Source of the DNA: Roseiconus lacunae | Lineage (GTDB): Bacteria > Planctomycetota > Planctomycetia > Pirellulales > Pirellulaceae | DNA length: 64,000 nt | Assembly (NCBI RefSeq): GCF_008312935.1 | Contig: NZ_VSZO01000010.1 | Location: 124,001-188,000 of the forward strand | Direction: 5' to 3' | In this document: in pieces, positions 1 to 8,320 of the stretch | Layout: every line of letters begins with the position of its first letter | Numbering within the stretch: the stretch's first letter is position 1 | Position numbers and translations under genes: made by a program | Notes under the pieces: model-generated | Database searches by the model: none | Told to the model about the DNA's origin: nothing | The model's input: the letters and a program-made list of their open reading frames with translations, nothing else

Positions 1-859
1 CCGTTTTATTGCCCGCAACCTCCTTAATCCGAAAGTACTCCGTCCATAGTTCACCCACCAACGGTACGGCGGACAAACCATCGATCACGATGTGATGGAC
101 CTTGATCAACACCCAGGTCGCTTGCTGATCGATCGCATAGTACGTCTCAATTGGCGGGCGAGACTGCATCTCCATTGGCTGTTGTACCAGTTTCCGAAAC
201 TGTTGCAGAAGATCACCACTTGGTTCAATTGATCGAGAAGCAGCCAGCGTATCCGCTGGCACAACCGTTTGATGCAGTGAGCTTTGAGAGTCGTCGTACG
301 ACACTGTCACACGTAGCGCCGGATGACGCCGTACGATCGCCTTGAGTGCTTCATCGAATCGACCTGGATCGAATTCATGAGAGGCATCGATCTGAAACAA
401 CAGCGGAACATGAAAGCTCGAATCAAGCTGTCGGGACTGACCGATGTACCACAGCCCTTGCTGTGTTTCCGACAGTGGAAACGAATCGCCATCCCGAAGC
501 TTAAACGAGTCCGAGAGATGCTCATTGAATCGCGGTCTTAGGTCGGTTGGGGAGATTGCCTTTCCGTCCAATTCAATCTGTCCCAAACGATCGGCAAGCA
601 TTTCGACGAGTTGGTCAACCGTCGGGTAATCGAACAGCACCGAAGTCTTCAATTCGATTCCATACATCGATTCCAAGATTAACTTGAATTCGACAGCTTG
701 ACTGGAATCGGTCCCTAAGTCTGCAAACGCTTCATTGGGAAGGATCTCGTCAATCGACTCGAATCCTAGAAAATCCACCAACTTTTCGCGGACTTCCAGC
801 GAGAGTCGCTCCGATGACTTTCCACCGATCCTGGCGTTGTTTGAAACCGTGTCGATCAT
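1..859 (-). CDS. Carrier protein + condensation domain, start of an NRPS (3' end outside window)
   Basis: Seen: an open frame runs from ATG at 859 off the left edge (286 codons). Residues ~20-95 form a peptidyl/acyl carrier domain with the phosphopantetheine motif LGTDS (Ser52). From ~125 a condensation domain begins (SETQQGLWYIGQ) and contains the catalytic HHxxxDG as HHIVIDG at 255-261. ATG overlaps the stop of the preceding thioesterase gene by 4 nt (ATGA), so the two are probably coupled. Known: in isonitrile lipopeptide (INLP) pathways a stand-alone ACP (ScoB/Rv0100) carries the beta-isocyano acyl chain and the NRPS (ScoA/Rv0101) condenses it to an amino acid. Inferred: this protein fuses the two, loading the fatty acid on its own N-terminal carrier. 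Adenylation, further modules and release domain lie outside the window, so product and amino acids cannot be predicted. Confidence 0.85.
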   Translation of the reverse strand, partial: MIDTVSNNARIGGKSSERLSLEVREKLVDFLGFESIDEILPNEAFADLGTDSSQAVEFKLILESMYGIELKTSVLFDYPTVDQLVEMLADRLGQIELDGKAISPTDLRPRFNEHLSDSFKLRDGDSFPLSETQQGLWYIGQSRQLDSSFHVPLLFQIDASHEFDPGRFDEALKAIVRRHPALRVTVSYDDSQSSLHQTVVPADTLAASRSIEPSGDLLQQFRKLVQQPMEMQSRPPIETYYAIDQQATWVLIKVHHIVIDGLSAVPLVGELWTEYFRIKEVAGNKT

Positions 860-1416
860 GCTGCCCCCAGGACCACCAGCTTGACCTCGCCGTCGCTTCG
901 ACCGCGAGCATGATCATGGAACCGACATGCGGTCTTTAAGATCGAAAGATTACGTCTCGTTTTTGCCGATGTAATTCGAACCTCACCGCGGAACCCACGC
1001 GGGTTCAGCTCCGTGTGATAGTGACTATCGATCTGGGCAATCAGATAGTTCGACAGCTGTTTTTCAAAAAACGACTCGAGAGTGAAATCGTCGAGTGCTG
1101 GCAACAACCGTTCGCGAATGCAGACTGCCAGCAACACGTACGCGAGCTGGTTGTAACAGATATTAAATTCGACTGCGTTGAAGTGTCCGGTATCGTCGAT
1201 ATAGCAAGAACGATCGATCTCAAAATCACCGACCGCGACCATCGAATCCCACCATCGACGCTGTTCGGATGCGAAACCGATTCGGGCTGACTTGAGGTAT
1301 CGACATGAATCTCGATAGGGCGTGAGAACTCGATTGATGAAGTCATGATCGACTTCAAAAACCTCGAATAACGCATCCGTCGTGATCGCTTGCTTTGCAA
1401 CCAAGATTGAACTCAT
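856..1416 (-). CDS. FcoT-like thioesterase of INLP type (ScoD/Rv0098 family)
   Basis: 186 aa, the usual size for the family. The central segment GHFNAVEFNICYNQLAY (about 97-113) and LNPRGF (about 137-142) closely resemble what I recall of M. tuberculosis Rv0098 (FcoT), a hot-dog-fold acyl-CoA/ACP thioesterase. Known: in INLP biosynthesis the ScoD homologue acts on the enoyl-ACP, helping glycine add to the beta carbon and releasing the beta-glycyl acid that the iron oxidase converts to an isonitrile. Context: ATGA overlaps with the oxidase gene upstream (1413-1416) and the NRPS gene downstream (856-859) place it in the middle of a tightly coupled operon. No signal peptide, so cytoplasmic. Assigned by recalled similarity plus the diagnostic neighbourhood, not by a search. 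Confidence 0.8.
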   Translation of the reverse strand: MSSILVAKQAITTDALFEVFEVDHDFINRVLTPYRDSCRYLKSARIGFASEQRRWWDSMVAVGDFEIDRSCYIDDTGHFNAVEFNICYNQLAYVLLAVCIRERLLPALDDFTLESFFEKQLSNYLIAQIDSHYHTELNPRGFRGEVRITSAKTRRNLSILKTACRFHDHARGRSDGEVKLVVLGAA

Positions 1417-2303
1417 CGGACAAGTCCCCGGTAAAACGGATGATCATCGTAAATACCGATGCGATAACTCTTGCTATGCTGTCCGGGTTTGACCGCGGTC
1501 GACATGTGGATCAAGAACCGGTTGTCCCAAATAATCAAATCGCCTTCTGACCACGCATGCTCATGGATGTGCTCGGGTCGTTCGATAAATTCGAACAGCT
1601 CGGCCAGCTTCGCCGTGTTTTCTTCGTGGGACAAACCTTCGATCGCGACCGAGAAACCACGGTTGAGATACAGGATCTTTTCCCCGGTCACCGGGTGTTC
1701 GATCACGGCAGGGTGACGAACGGGTGGGACTTCTTCGTTAATTCGGTCGAGCAGTTCTTGAAGCGATCGATCGATATCACTTGCCTGAACTTTGTACCTC
1801 AGTTGTCCCGCGTGAATGACGACCGCGTCATCGACCAGATCACGTAAGTGATCGGGCAGCTTGCGGTACACCTTTTCCATATCGATGTACAGCGTCCCAC
1901 GGGCATCATGTGGGAAAACCTGTGGATAGATCGATGTCCAAGACAACGGTTGTTGCTCGAACGAACAATCGGTGTGCCAGTAGTGCCCCGTACGTGCGAC
2001 GCCGACTTTCTGTCCGTTTTCGGCGATATTTGACGAGACAAAAATCTCGGGATGATTGGGATGATGATAGTTTGATTGAAAATAGACCTGAGGCCGCCCA
2101 AGCTTGCGCGCACATTCGACGTATTGTGATTCGTCGAGTTGCTGGTCGCGGATCACGATCAACCGGTGTCGGTAGATAGCATCGCGCAGCAGCTGCCATT
2201 GCGGTGCGTCGGCGCCGAGTTCGTTGACATCGATGCCGGTCACGATCGCTCCGATCTGGTCTTTCGGCGGCGATTGAATCTGAAGTGTTTCGGTGGTCGT
2301 CAT
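1413..2303 (-). CDS. Fe(II)/2-oxoglutarate oxidase of the TauD family, candidate isonitrile-forming enzyme (ScoE/Rv0097-like)
   Basis: 296 aa TauD/TfdA-fold enzyme. The iron triad is visible as H110-x-D112 (GHYWHTDCSF) and H266 (WDNRFLIH), with the 2-oxoglutarate-binding Arg281 15 residues after the distal His. K171 (QLRYKV) has the same spacing from the HxD motif as the active-site lysine I recall for ScoE. Known: ScoE oxidises and decarboxylates the N-carboxymethyl (glycyl) group of a beta-amino fatty acid in two 2OG-dependent rounds to give an isonitrile. Ordinary TauD enzymes hydroxylate taurine. The neighbours (acyl ligase upstream by 17 nt, FcoT-like gene overlapping downstream) favour the isonitrile role. 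Alternative: another amino-acid-modifying dioxygenase of an NRPS cluster. Confidence 0.82.
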   Translation of the reverse strand: MTTTETLQIQSPPKDQIGAIVTGIDVNELGADAPQWQLLRDAIYRHRLIVIRDQQLDESQYVECARKLGRPQVYFQSNYHHPNHPEIFVSSNIAENGQKVGVARTGHYWHTDCSFEQQPLSWTSIYPQVFPHDARGTLYIDMEKVYRKLPDHLRDLVDDAVVIHAGQLRYKVQASDIDRSLQELLDRINEEVPPVRHPAVIEHPVTGEKILYLNRGFSVAIEGLSHEENTAKLAELFEFIERPEHIHEHAWSEGDLIIWDNRFLIHMSTAVKPGQHSKSYRIGIYDDHPFYRGLVR

Positions 2304-2320
2304 TACAAAAGTACCTAGGG

Positions 2321-3892
2321 CTAGTTCACCTTGCGTTGCTGGTTTTCCCAGTACGGTTGGCGAAGTGTTTTCTTGAGGACTTTGCCACTGGGATTGCGTG
2401 GCAACTGATCGACGAACTCAAAGGACTTTGGGACCTTGAATTCGGCGAGCTGAGATTTCGCAAAACGGAGAAGCTCGCGAACCTTTGGCTTCTCCGATCC
2501 GTGGCGAAGTTCGATGAAGGCTTTGGGAGATTCGCCCCACTTGGGATCGGGAACACCGATAACAGCGACATCACCGATCGCGTCATGTTGCCGGAGTACG
2601 GTTTCGATCTCGGCGGGAAACAAGTTTTCTCCGGCGTAGATAATCATGTCTTTGAGACGATCGCAGACGTAGAGGCACCCGTCTTCGGCTAGATACCCGG
2701 CGTCGCCGGTTCGAATCCAACCATCGGAAAGAGTGTCTGCAGTTTCCTCCGGACGCTTCCAGTACTCGAGCATCACCGATGGAGATTTCAGCCATACTTC
2801 CCCGACCGCGTTTGCCGGTGCCGTAGTGCCATCGGGTTGAATGATCTTGCACGATACACCGGACAGCGGTCGTCCGGTCGCGAGACGCCGATCATCCCGG
2901 TTGTGATCTTCCGGACGCAGGCACACAGCCATGTTCCCGGTCTCGGTCAACCCATAGATTTGGAAGAATTCGGCCTGAGAAAACGCTTGCTGAGCGCTGG
3001 CGAGCAAATCACCTGAGATCGGTGAACCTCCATATAAAAATCCACGGACACTGGAAAAGTTGGCTGATTCGAAAGTGGGTTCTGCCATGGAAAACTGAAT
3101 CATCGCAGGCACCATCGGGACCTGAGTAATTCGATGGCGTTCGATCAGCTCGATCGCTTGCCAGCCGGTGAACGCGGGCATCAGATATCCCGTCGCACCA
3201 ACCAAGTAGCCTTGGATGGCCCACCACAGTCCACCAATGTGAAACTGTGGCAAGGTCAGCAACAGCCGGTCACCGGCATGAAGCCCCATCCAATCATCCC
3301 CGACACTTCGCATCGAACGACGCAATTGAAAGAATGATCGATGAGCTAGAACGACGCCTTTTGGGACACCGGTGGTCCCCGAAGTGTAGATTTGCACGAG
3401 AGGAGTTTCGGAAGTGGCCCTGCAGTCGATCGCGGCAAAGTCAGCTTCGTCACGCCAACGGGCGAATTCATCAAACGTCAACAACTTCACCCCGGCGGGT
3501 AGATCACAACCGCTTGAACGCAATTTGTCGAGCGCCGGTGTATCAATCATCAGCAAACGAGCTTCGCTATCTTCAATGATCCGAATCAGCTCCGTCGGCG
3601 ATAGCCGCCAATTCACAGGCACTAGTACGCAACCCGCCATGGCGCACCCGAACAAAAGCTCGTAGCTGGCGATGGCGTCACCGCCAATCACAGCCACTCG
3701 CGTCCCTTCATCGCACCCTTCGTCTCGCAATGCGTTGGCTACTCGATGGCTTGATATCTGCAACTGATCGAAACGGATCGAACGATTTTCAGAAACAAAT
3801 GCATCGCGATCACCACCCGTCTTTGCCAAAACGTGACAGGCACTACAAAGGGTGTCGCAGGTATCGACGGTACTAAATGGCAATTCGTTCAT
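2321..3892 (-). CDS. Fatty acyl-AMP/ACP ligase (ScoC/FadD10-like)
   Basis: 523 aa ANL-superfamily adenylating enzyme. Motifs in order: P-loop YTSGTTGVPKG (169-179), YGLTETG (311-317), GWIRTGD (389-395), the hinge DRLKD (409-413) followed by the C-terminal domain, and catalytic Lys504 in PSGK. A GGAG Shine-Dalgarno lies 6 nt before the ATG. Known: in INLP clusters this enzyme activates a fatty acid (often a short enoic acid) and loads it on the carrier protein. Here the likely acceptor is the carrier domain encoded at 1-859. It begins 15 nt after the stop of the PEP-CTERM gene and is followed 17 nt later by the oxidase gene, so it is first of the four biosynthetic genes. Chain length cannot be read from sequence. 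A CoA-ligase role is the alternative. Confidence 0.85.
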   Translation of the reverse strand: MNELPFSTVDTCDTLCSACHVLAKTGGDRDAFVSENRSIRFDQLQISSHRVANALRDEGCDEGTRVAVIGGDAIASYELLFGCAMAGCVLVPVNWRLSPTELIRIIEDSEARLLMIDTPALDKLRSSGCDLPAGVKLLTFDEFARWRDEADFAAIDCRATSETPLVQIYTSGTTGVPKGVVLAHRSFFQLRRSMRSVGDDWMGLHAGDRLLLTLPQFHIGGLWWAIQGYLVGATGYLMPAFTGWQAIELIERHRITQVPMVPAMIQFSMAEPTFESANFSSVRGFLYGGSPISGDLLASAQQAFSQAEFFQIYGLTETGNMAVCLRPEDHNRDDRRLATGRPLSGVSCKIIQPDGTTAPANAVGEVWLKSPSVMLEYWKRPEETADTLSDGWIRTGDAGYLAEDGCLYVCDRLKDMIIYAGENLFPAEIETVLRQHDAIGDVAVIGVPDPKWGESPKAFIELRHGSEKPKVRELLRFAKSQLAEFKVPKSFEFVDQLPRNPSGKVLKKTLRQPYWENQQRKVN

Positions 3893-3907
3893 GACAACTC
3901 CGTCGCG

Positions 3908-4762
3908 CTATTTCACTGTCGAGGGACGACATCGCCTTCGTCGGATCAACACTCGACCGGCGGCAATGACCAGCAATGCCGAAACGCCCGATGGCTCTGG
4001 TACCGCCGTCACTCCGGCGAAAGAGAAGCTGCCGACATTCAGACCGGATTCCATGTACCAGCTCGTGCTGAATTCGTCGGTGATATGCAAGTCACCGGAG
4101 AGCAGAAGGTTTCCGGCAAGACTCGTGTCAGCCGGCACCGATCCAATACTGAGATTTCGAATATCAAACAGGGGCAGCGTCTGCAAGAAAGTATTGGTCA
4201 ACAGCCAACCTGAGTTGTCCGCGTCGACCCGAGACCCATCGTAGTGAAGTTCGTAGTTTCCGAACTGAAGCCAGGAACTGCCCGTGGCGATCACCGCATC
4301 GTTGGCATACCAAAATGAATCACCTCCTGAAAATGTGGCTGCGCCTTTCGCACCACTTGAGGCGATCGTAGAGGGATCAAAACTCAACGGATTCAAAGCC
4401 GCCGAATCGAACGAATAATCCAGATTGCTGGTTGATGGGCGAACCCAAAGGTTACGCAGGTCACGAAAGTCAGTGACGATTGAGCTTGGTGCGGGGCGTC
4501 CCGGCATGGACGCATCAGCATGGAGGCCAAATTCCATGAATGACTGTCCCGGGGTCAATGCGACCCCGACATTCTGCAGGGCCACTTCATCCGCAGCAGC
4601 GGCGAACGCGTCGCCATCGAAATTGATACTCAAGGTCGCACTTGTCACGAGATCTCCGCGAGCTGTCGATCCGAGCAATACGCCGGCAAGCACAATTCCA
4701 TAACTGAGTACACTGAAAAGACGGCAGGATTGAATGGTGGGCAAAGATTTAGGTTTGGGCAT
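3908..4762 (-). CDS. PEP-CTERM sorted exported protein
   Basis: 284 aa. The N-terminus has a basic start and a hydrophobic core (~15-35) ending near STARGD, a signal peptide. The C-terminus carries VPEP followed by a hydrophobic stretch and a basic tail RRRR, the PEP-CTERM sorting tripartite signal recognised by exosortases. The body is Ser/Gly/Asp-rich and predicted extracellular; no enzymatic motif is seen. Known: PEP-CTERM proteins are processed by exosortase (EpsH/XrtA) in exopolysaccharide-producing Gram-negatives and planctomycetes. It sits 15 nt upstream of the acyl ligase on the same strand, so it may share the transcript of the biosynthetic cluster; whether it is functionally linked is unknown. 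No exosortase gene is visible here. Confidence 0.8.
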   Translation of the reverse strand: MPKPKSLPTIQSCRLFSVLSYGIVLAGVLLGSTARGDLVTSATLSINFDGDAFAAAADEVALQNVGVALTPGQSFMEFGLHADASMPGRPAPSSIVTDFRDLRNLWVRPSTSNLDYSFDSAALNPLSFDPSTIASSGAKGAATFSGGDSFWYANDAVIATGSSWLQFGNYELHYDGSRVDADNSGWLLTNTFLQTLPLFDIRNLSIGSVPADTSLAGNLLLSGDLHITDEFSTSWYMESGLNVGSFSFAGVTAVPEPSGVSALLVIAAGRVLIRRRRCRPSTVK

Positions 4763-5322
4763 GATCGGTCGTCCGAACTGAAACCGGACATTAAGGATGA
4801 AGACATAGGGGTAGCGAGAGTCAGACAGCGACTAAGAAATCGCTGCGTCGGGGCGCCAAGCAACATCGGCCGCGCCCATGTGGGCTATGGTCGTGCCAAC
4901 TTTGTGAGGAGCAGGCAGGCGGTCGCCCACATGAGAGCGACGGATGCGGCTGGGCGAATCCAAGCGTCAAACGATCGCAAATAGCGACCGAAATCACGCG
5001 CTAGAAGAGAGCTGCGGTGAAGAAGGCAGACGACAGTCCACACGTGACCACCAAGCGATCAAACATCGCCAAACAATCACACATGACAGACCTATGGCTT
5101 GGCTCTAGCCCGCTAAACGAGGGCTTCAGCGAGGGCTTCGTTCCAGTTCGAGTTTGGGTCTAGCTAAGTGGCGTTGACCACGGCTTCCGAGCAATCACCA
5201 GGGCTAACGCCCATCGGCTGAAGACTCGTATCCGTATTTTTTTTCGAATGAAACAGAGCACTGACGCATCAAGTCATCACGCAAGTGGCTGACAATCGAC
5301 CGACGTCACTCCGGACGACAGC
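4763..5322. other. 560-nt intergenic region
   Basis: Lies between the stop of the Cys-rich gene (5323) and the start of the PEP-CTERM gene (4762). No convincing reading frame. It must hold the minus-strand promoter for the PEP-CTERM/biosynthetic genes; no clear -35/-10 pair was recognised. A short direct repeat (cgagggcttc twice, 5117-5140 area) and a run of eight T at about 5237 are the only visible oddities. Confidence 0.4.
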
Positions 5323-6021
5323 TCAACAAGAAACCCAACGGGGGACAGGCCCGTCAGGCGGATCACTCCTTGATTCCATGGTTTCATTGCGGTGAATCAA
5401 CCGTGCCAATAGTGGCGGAGTGACGGGAAGAGGTTCGGTGAGACCGGGGATCCAGGTATCTTTGAGGAGCCGCAGCGCCACATCGATCCCGCGGCACTTG
5501 AGAGCAGCATCGAGCAGCACGACGCGGGGCGATCGCTTCGGTGACAACATTCCGGTTTCGTGATCACCATCGGCGGAACCAACACGAGCGGATGCTTTGC
5601 GTTGCCCAAGGTTTGTTCGCTCACCACAGCAAGAGAGAGCGGCTTTCGGAGGAGTCGATTTTCGAGAACAACACGACGAATCGGATGCCTCAGTGTCGTT
5701 GGTTGCAACGCAGCAGTTTTGTTGACAGCGTTTTTCCACACGTGCGACCAGGAATGCGGGCGGTGCTACACCGTTCCGATCAGCCCAAGCAAGCTTTTCT
5801 TCATCGGTGTGGCAACAGCATTTATCCCAGCAATAATCCGCAGTCGAGCAACCACAGGGGCAGGCTTCGCAGGGGAAGCGTTCATTGGAGGGCTTGGATT
5901 GTCGGACCGGCAGGGGGACCCCAAGCATACCGATCGCAAGCGTCAGAATCAGTCCAGCAGCGACCGGGCGAACCGCTCGGGCCGGAAAAAGATGATTCGG
6001 TTGGACGCGTCTAATAAACAA
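5323..6021 (-). CDS. Cys-rich exported hypothetical protein
   Basis: 232 aa. An N-terminal hydrophobic segment (~18-38) suggests a signal peptide or anchor. Then come dense cysteines: CEACPCGCS, YCWDKCCCHT, EKRCQQNCC, SSCCS and SCCGE, twenty-odd Cys in all, in the first ~135 residues. The phrase CCCHTDEEKLAWA is of a type I associate with planctomycete proteins of unknown function; the Cys pattern suggests metal binding or disulfide bonding outside the cytoplasm, which is inference. The frame opens with TTG at 6021, and no good ribosome site was found, so the start is uncertain. No neighbour gives a functional clue. Confidence 0.6.
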   Translation of the reverse strand: MFIRRVQPNHLFPARAVRPVAAGLILTLAIGMLGVPLPVRQSKPSNERFPCEACPCGCSTADYCWDKCCCHTDEEKLAWADRNGVAPPAFLVARVEKRCQQNCCVATNDTEASDSSCCSRKSTPPKAALSCCGERTNLGQRKASARVGSADGDHETGMLSPKRSPRVVLLDAALKCRGIDVALRLLKDTWIPGLTEPLPVTPPLLARLIHRNETMESRSDPPDGPVPRWVSC

Positions 6022-6227
6022 TCGAGGGCTGCCTGATGAAGGCGTAAAGCCCGCTCCTCACATCCGCCATCATCGTGTGAAGCCTCGACGATGTCAATCA
6101 ATAGCCGCGCAATACATGCTGCGGCATCTCGTCATCCCTCGCTACTTTCGTAGCGGAAGCCGCCAAAGCTTTCGACAGTGGACCAACCGAAACTCTCGGC
6201 GGCTTTTTGATTTAACCACGTCGATTT

Positions 6228-6974
6228 TCACAGCAACTGACCCTCTTCCAATCGAACAAAGTCATGCCAACGATAGCCATCGGGTAGTCGCTCGCTGGCC
6301 GCGAACTCCAGATGCAAAATGCGGCGATGCCTCCTTGTGCCTGGTGAAGATGATCCGCTGGCGTGCGTGATCAAGGGACGCATCGCCAGAACTTCGCCAG
6401 CTGCGGCACAAATCTTGACAGCATGCTCGACCCCGACCCCCGCGCTCTGATTCGAAACATGCGACCCGGGGATGACCTCCAGCGGCCCGTTCTCGTCAGT
6501 CACTTCGTCGAGGTGAATGCGAAGGGTCAGCATTTCGCCGAGTATGTCATCGGAGGCGATGACATGCGGAACGCCAGCCTTCGTCGTCGGCCGGGAAAAG
6601 TGGGCCGAATCGCCGGCGTGACCTTCAACGGCGATGGACGTGTCCTTGTGCCAAGCAAGCGCCCATGTACGGTCGGGCGGTTTGTCAAAGAACAATGCAC
6701 GGACCAAACCGAACCGTCCCCCTAAATGAGTCACCAAAAACGAGCGAATCGGATCGCGCTGCCAGATCGAACTGACCTCGGGGACGCTACCGATCAGATT
6801 GCGTGCCGCATAAACATGACCACGACTCGACTTGGCCAAGACACCCACACCGTCTCCTGCGAAGGATCGCCGACAAGCATGAACGAGACGCGCAACGTCG
6901 GCGACACAAACCCGCCCCGTAAGCATACAAAAACCATGCTTTCGCAGATCACCATCCAAGCGACTTTGGTGCAT
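6228..6974 (-). CDS. Phytanoyl-CoA dioxygenase (PhyH) family protein
   Basis: About 248 aa from the ATG at 6974 (a TTG four codons upstream is the alternative start). Fe(II)-binding HxD appears as AWHKDTSI, followed by LRIHLDEVTDENGPLEVIPGSH, typical of PhyH enzymes, and a distal His in ITHASGSSS with an Arg-rich segment after it for 2-oxoglutarate. Family members hydroxylate varied small molecules; the substrate cannot be predicted. It is the second 2OG oxygenase near the isonitrile-type cluster but is separated from it by two unrelated genes and about 200 and 560 nt gaps, so a role in that pathway is only a possibility. Cytoplasmic; no signal peptide. Confidence 0.75.
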   Translation of the reverse strand: MHQSRLDGDLRKHGFCMLTGRVCVADVARLVHACRRSFAGDGVGVLAKSSRGHVYAARNLIGSVPEVSSIWQRDPIRSFLVTHLGGRFGLVRALFFDKPPDRTWALAWHKDTSIAVEGHAGDSAHFSRPTTKAGVPHVIASDDILGEMLTLRIHLDEVTDENGPLEVIPGSHVSNQSAGVGVEHAVKICAAAGEVLAMRPLITHASGSSSPGTRRHRRILHLEFAASERLPDGYRWHDFVRLEEGQLL

Positions 6975-6986
6975 CGAGGGCTTCAA

Positions 6987-7356
6987 AGATTTCTGATTTC
7001 CGAGGCGAGGAACTCCCCAAAGCGTCGACCGGCGACTTAAAACTCCGACCGCTACGCAGCCTCTACTTTAACTTCAAATGATGGCGAATCGCAAATCCCC
7101 TCTCCGCTCTCCCCTCTCGAGAGCGAACCCGCCAAACAACGCCCACCGACCGCAATCGGCGTTGCCGACTCACGACTTGCGAGCCTTGGTATCCACGGAT
7201 TACCAGACCTGTGTCTTGCCTGGCGAGATCGACTACCTTGCCTGACAAGGTTGAGCAGGAGAATGCGACTCAAGACGCCCTCGGACTCAGACCGTCGCAA
7301 TCTCACGACAGGATCACTCACCGCGACTCGCGTCACGCATCGAACACGGCAAGGAA
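6987..7356. other. 370-nt intergenic region
   Basis: Between the PhyH gene and the small lipoprotein gene, both minus strand. Open frames here (for example 7052-7360 minus) have Arg/Ser-rich composition without domain or start signal and look accidental. A TCTCGAGA palindrome near 7115 is the only structure noticed. Confidence 0.4.
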
Positions 7357-7533
7357 TCAATTGCCGTAGTTTTCCTTCTGCTGCTCGTTGAGCATCTTTT
7401 CGTAATTTTCGGCGTATTCCAATTCTTCTTGAGTCTGTGGTTCCGACTCCTCGAATCCGCCTTCACTGCCACAGCCTACGAACACGAACAGCAACACAAA
7501 CAAGGGCAACGCAACGTACTTTGGAGCGACCAT
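7357..7533 (-). CDS. Small lipoprotein, 58 aa
   Basis: Translating the minus strand from ATG 7533 gives 58 residues: MVAPKYVALPLFVLLFVFVG then Cys21 and an acidic tail ending QQKENYGN. The N-terminus is a compact signal peptide with lipobox VFVGC, and the mature part (about 38 residues, GSEGGFEESEP then a charged helix) is typical of the tiny acidic lipoproteins scattered through planctomycete genomes. It is too short for usual ORF cut-offs. An AAGG lies about 11 nt before the ATG. Function unknown; predicted lipid-anchored in the periplasm. Its promoter must lie in the 790-nt gap shared with the divergent FG-GAP gene. Confidence 0.7.
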   Translation of the reverse strand: MVAPKYVALPLFVLLFVFVGCGSEGGFEESEPQTQEELEYAENYEKMLNEQQKENYGN

Positions 7534-8320
7534 TTAATTAGCCTTAGCGAGTGAAAGAATGCTTGAAAACAAGATTGGAATTGTGCGTTTACAAAAGTTT
7601 GCCGTCAAGGATCTCATGATCCGTTCTCGACCATCAGTCTATTTACCTACCTAGGAGATGATAAGAATCTGAAAGAAAGACCAGAGGAGATCGACAATCG
7701 ATATCAAACTATCGCACGAGGAAAATGTGAGCCGACATTTAAAGTCCGATCCGAGATCACGATCAATGGATCAGCATCAAGACAGACTCGGACTAAACGG
7801 CCTACCGCTTACAAACACGGATCACATTCCCTTTACCTTGGATCCTCAAACACACTCCGGTCAAATCAAATCCTTACAACGACGACAGACTGAATCAGCG
7901 CAGCACACTATAGACCTTCACGTACCAAGCCATTGCACGAACGGAGTAATTCAAATAAATGAGTTTCGAATTGCGCCCGTCCTGGCCCCGCTGGCTTTTT
8001 CATAAACCAAACTTTCCCAAAGCTCTGCCCGGCATGACTCGCTGCCAACAGCTTACAGTGAATCAAGCATATCACTCCGGAGCATTGGGAATGCCAACTA
8101 ATTGATGCTGGTCACCTACTTCATCATTTACAATAACTCTCGTGTTATACCTATTCGCAAAATGCTATCCGAACTATCTCGCGGCGAGAGCGAAAACGAA
8201 TTGACTTGCCGAGAATGGCTGGTGAGTGACTGCATGGAGAGATGGAGAGTGCACGCCCCTACAAAAATGATTTGGGATCGCGCAATCCCCACAGAAAGCT
8301 GCTGCCCCAAACAACCCGAG
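7534..8320. other. Divergent intergenic region, 787 nt
   Basis: Separates the small lipoprotein gene (minus) from the first FG-GAP lipoprotein gene (plus). It is more AT-rich than flanking genes. The frame 7727-8005 plus starts with GTG and shows no domain or coding bias, so it is not called. The upstream extension of the FG-GAP frame (8102-8320) encodes no plausible signal sequence and is treated as untranslated. No RNA gene recognised. Confidence 0.4.

Noticed and set aside
7052-7360. 102-aa minus-strand frame upstream of the PhyH gene
   Set aside because: Arg/Ser-rich random composition; the real gene here is the short lipoprotein in another frame.
7727-8005. 92-aa plus-strand frame with GTG start
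   Set aside because: No domain, no coding bias; GAGG near the start is weak support. Left as intergenic.
8102-8320. 73-residue N-terminal extension of the first FG-GAP lipoprotein
   Set aside because: It would bury the lipoprotein signal peptide that starts at 8321.
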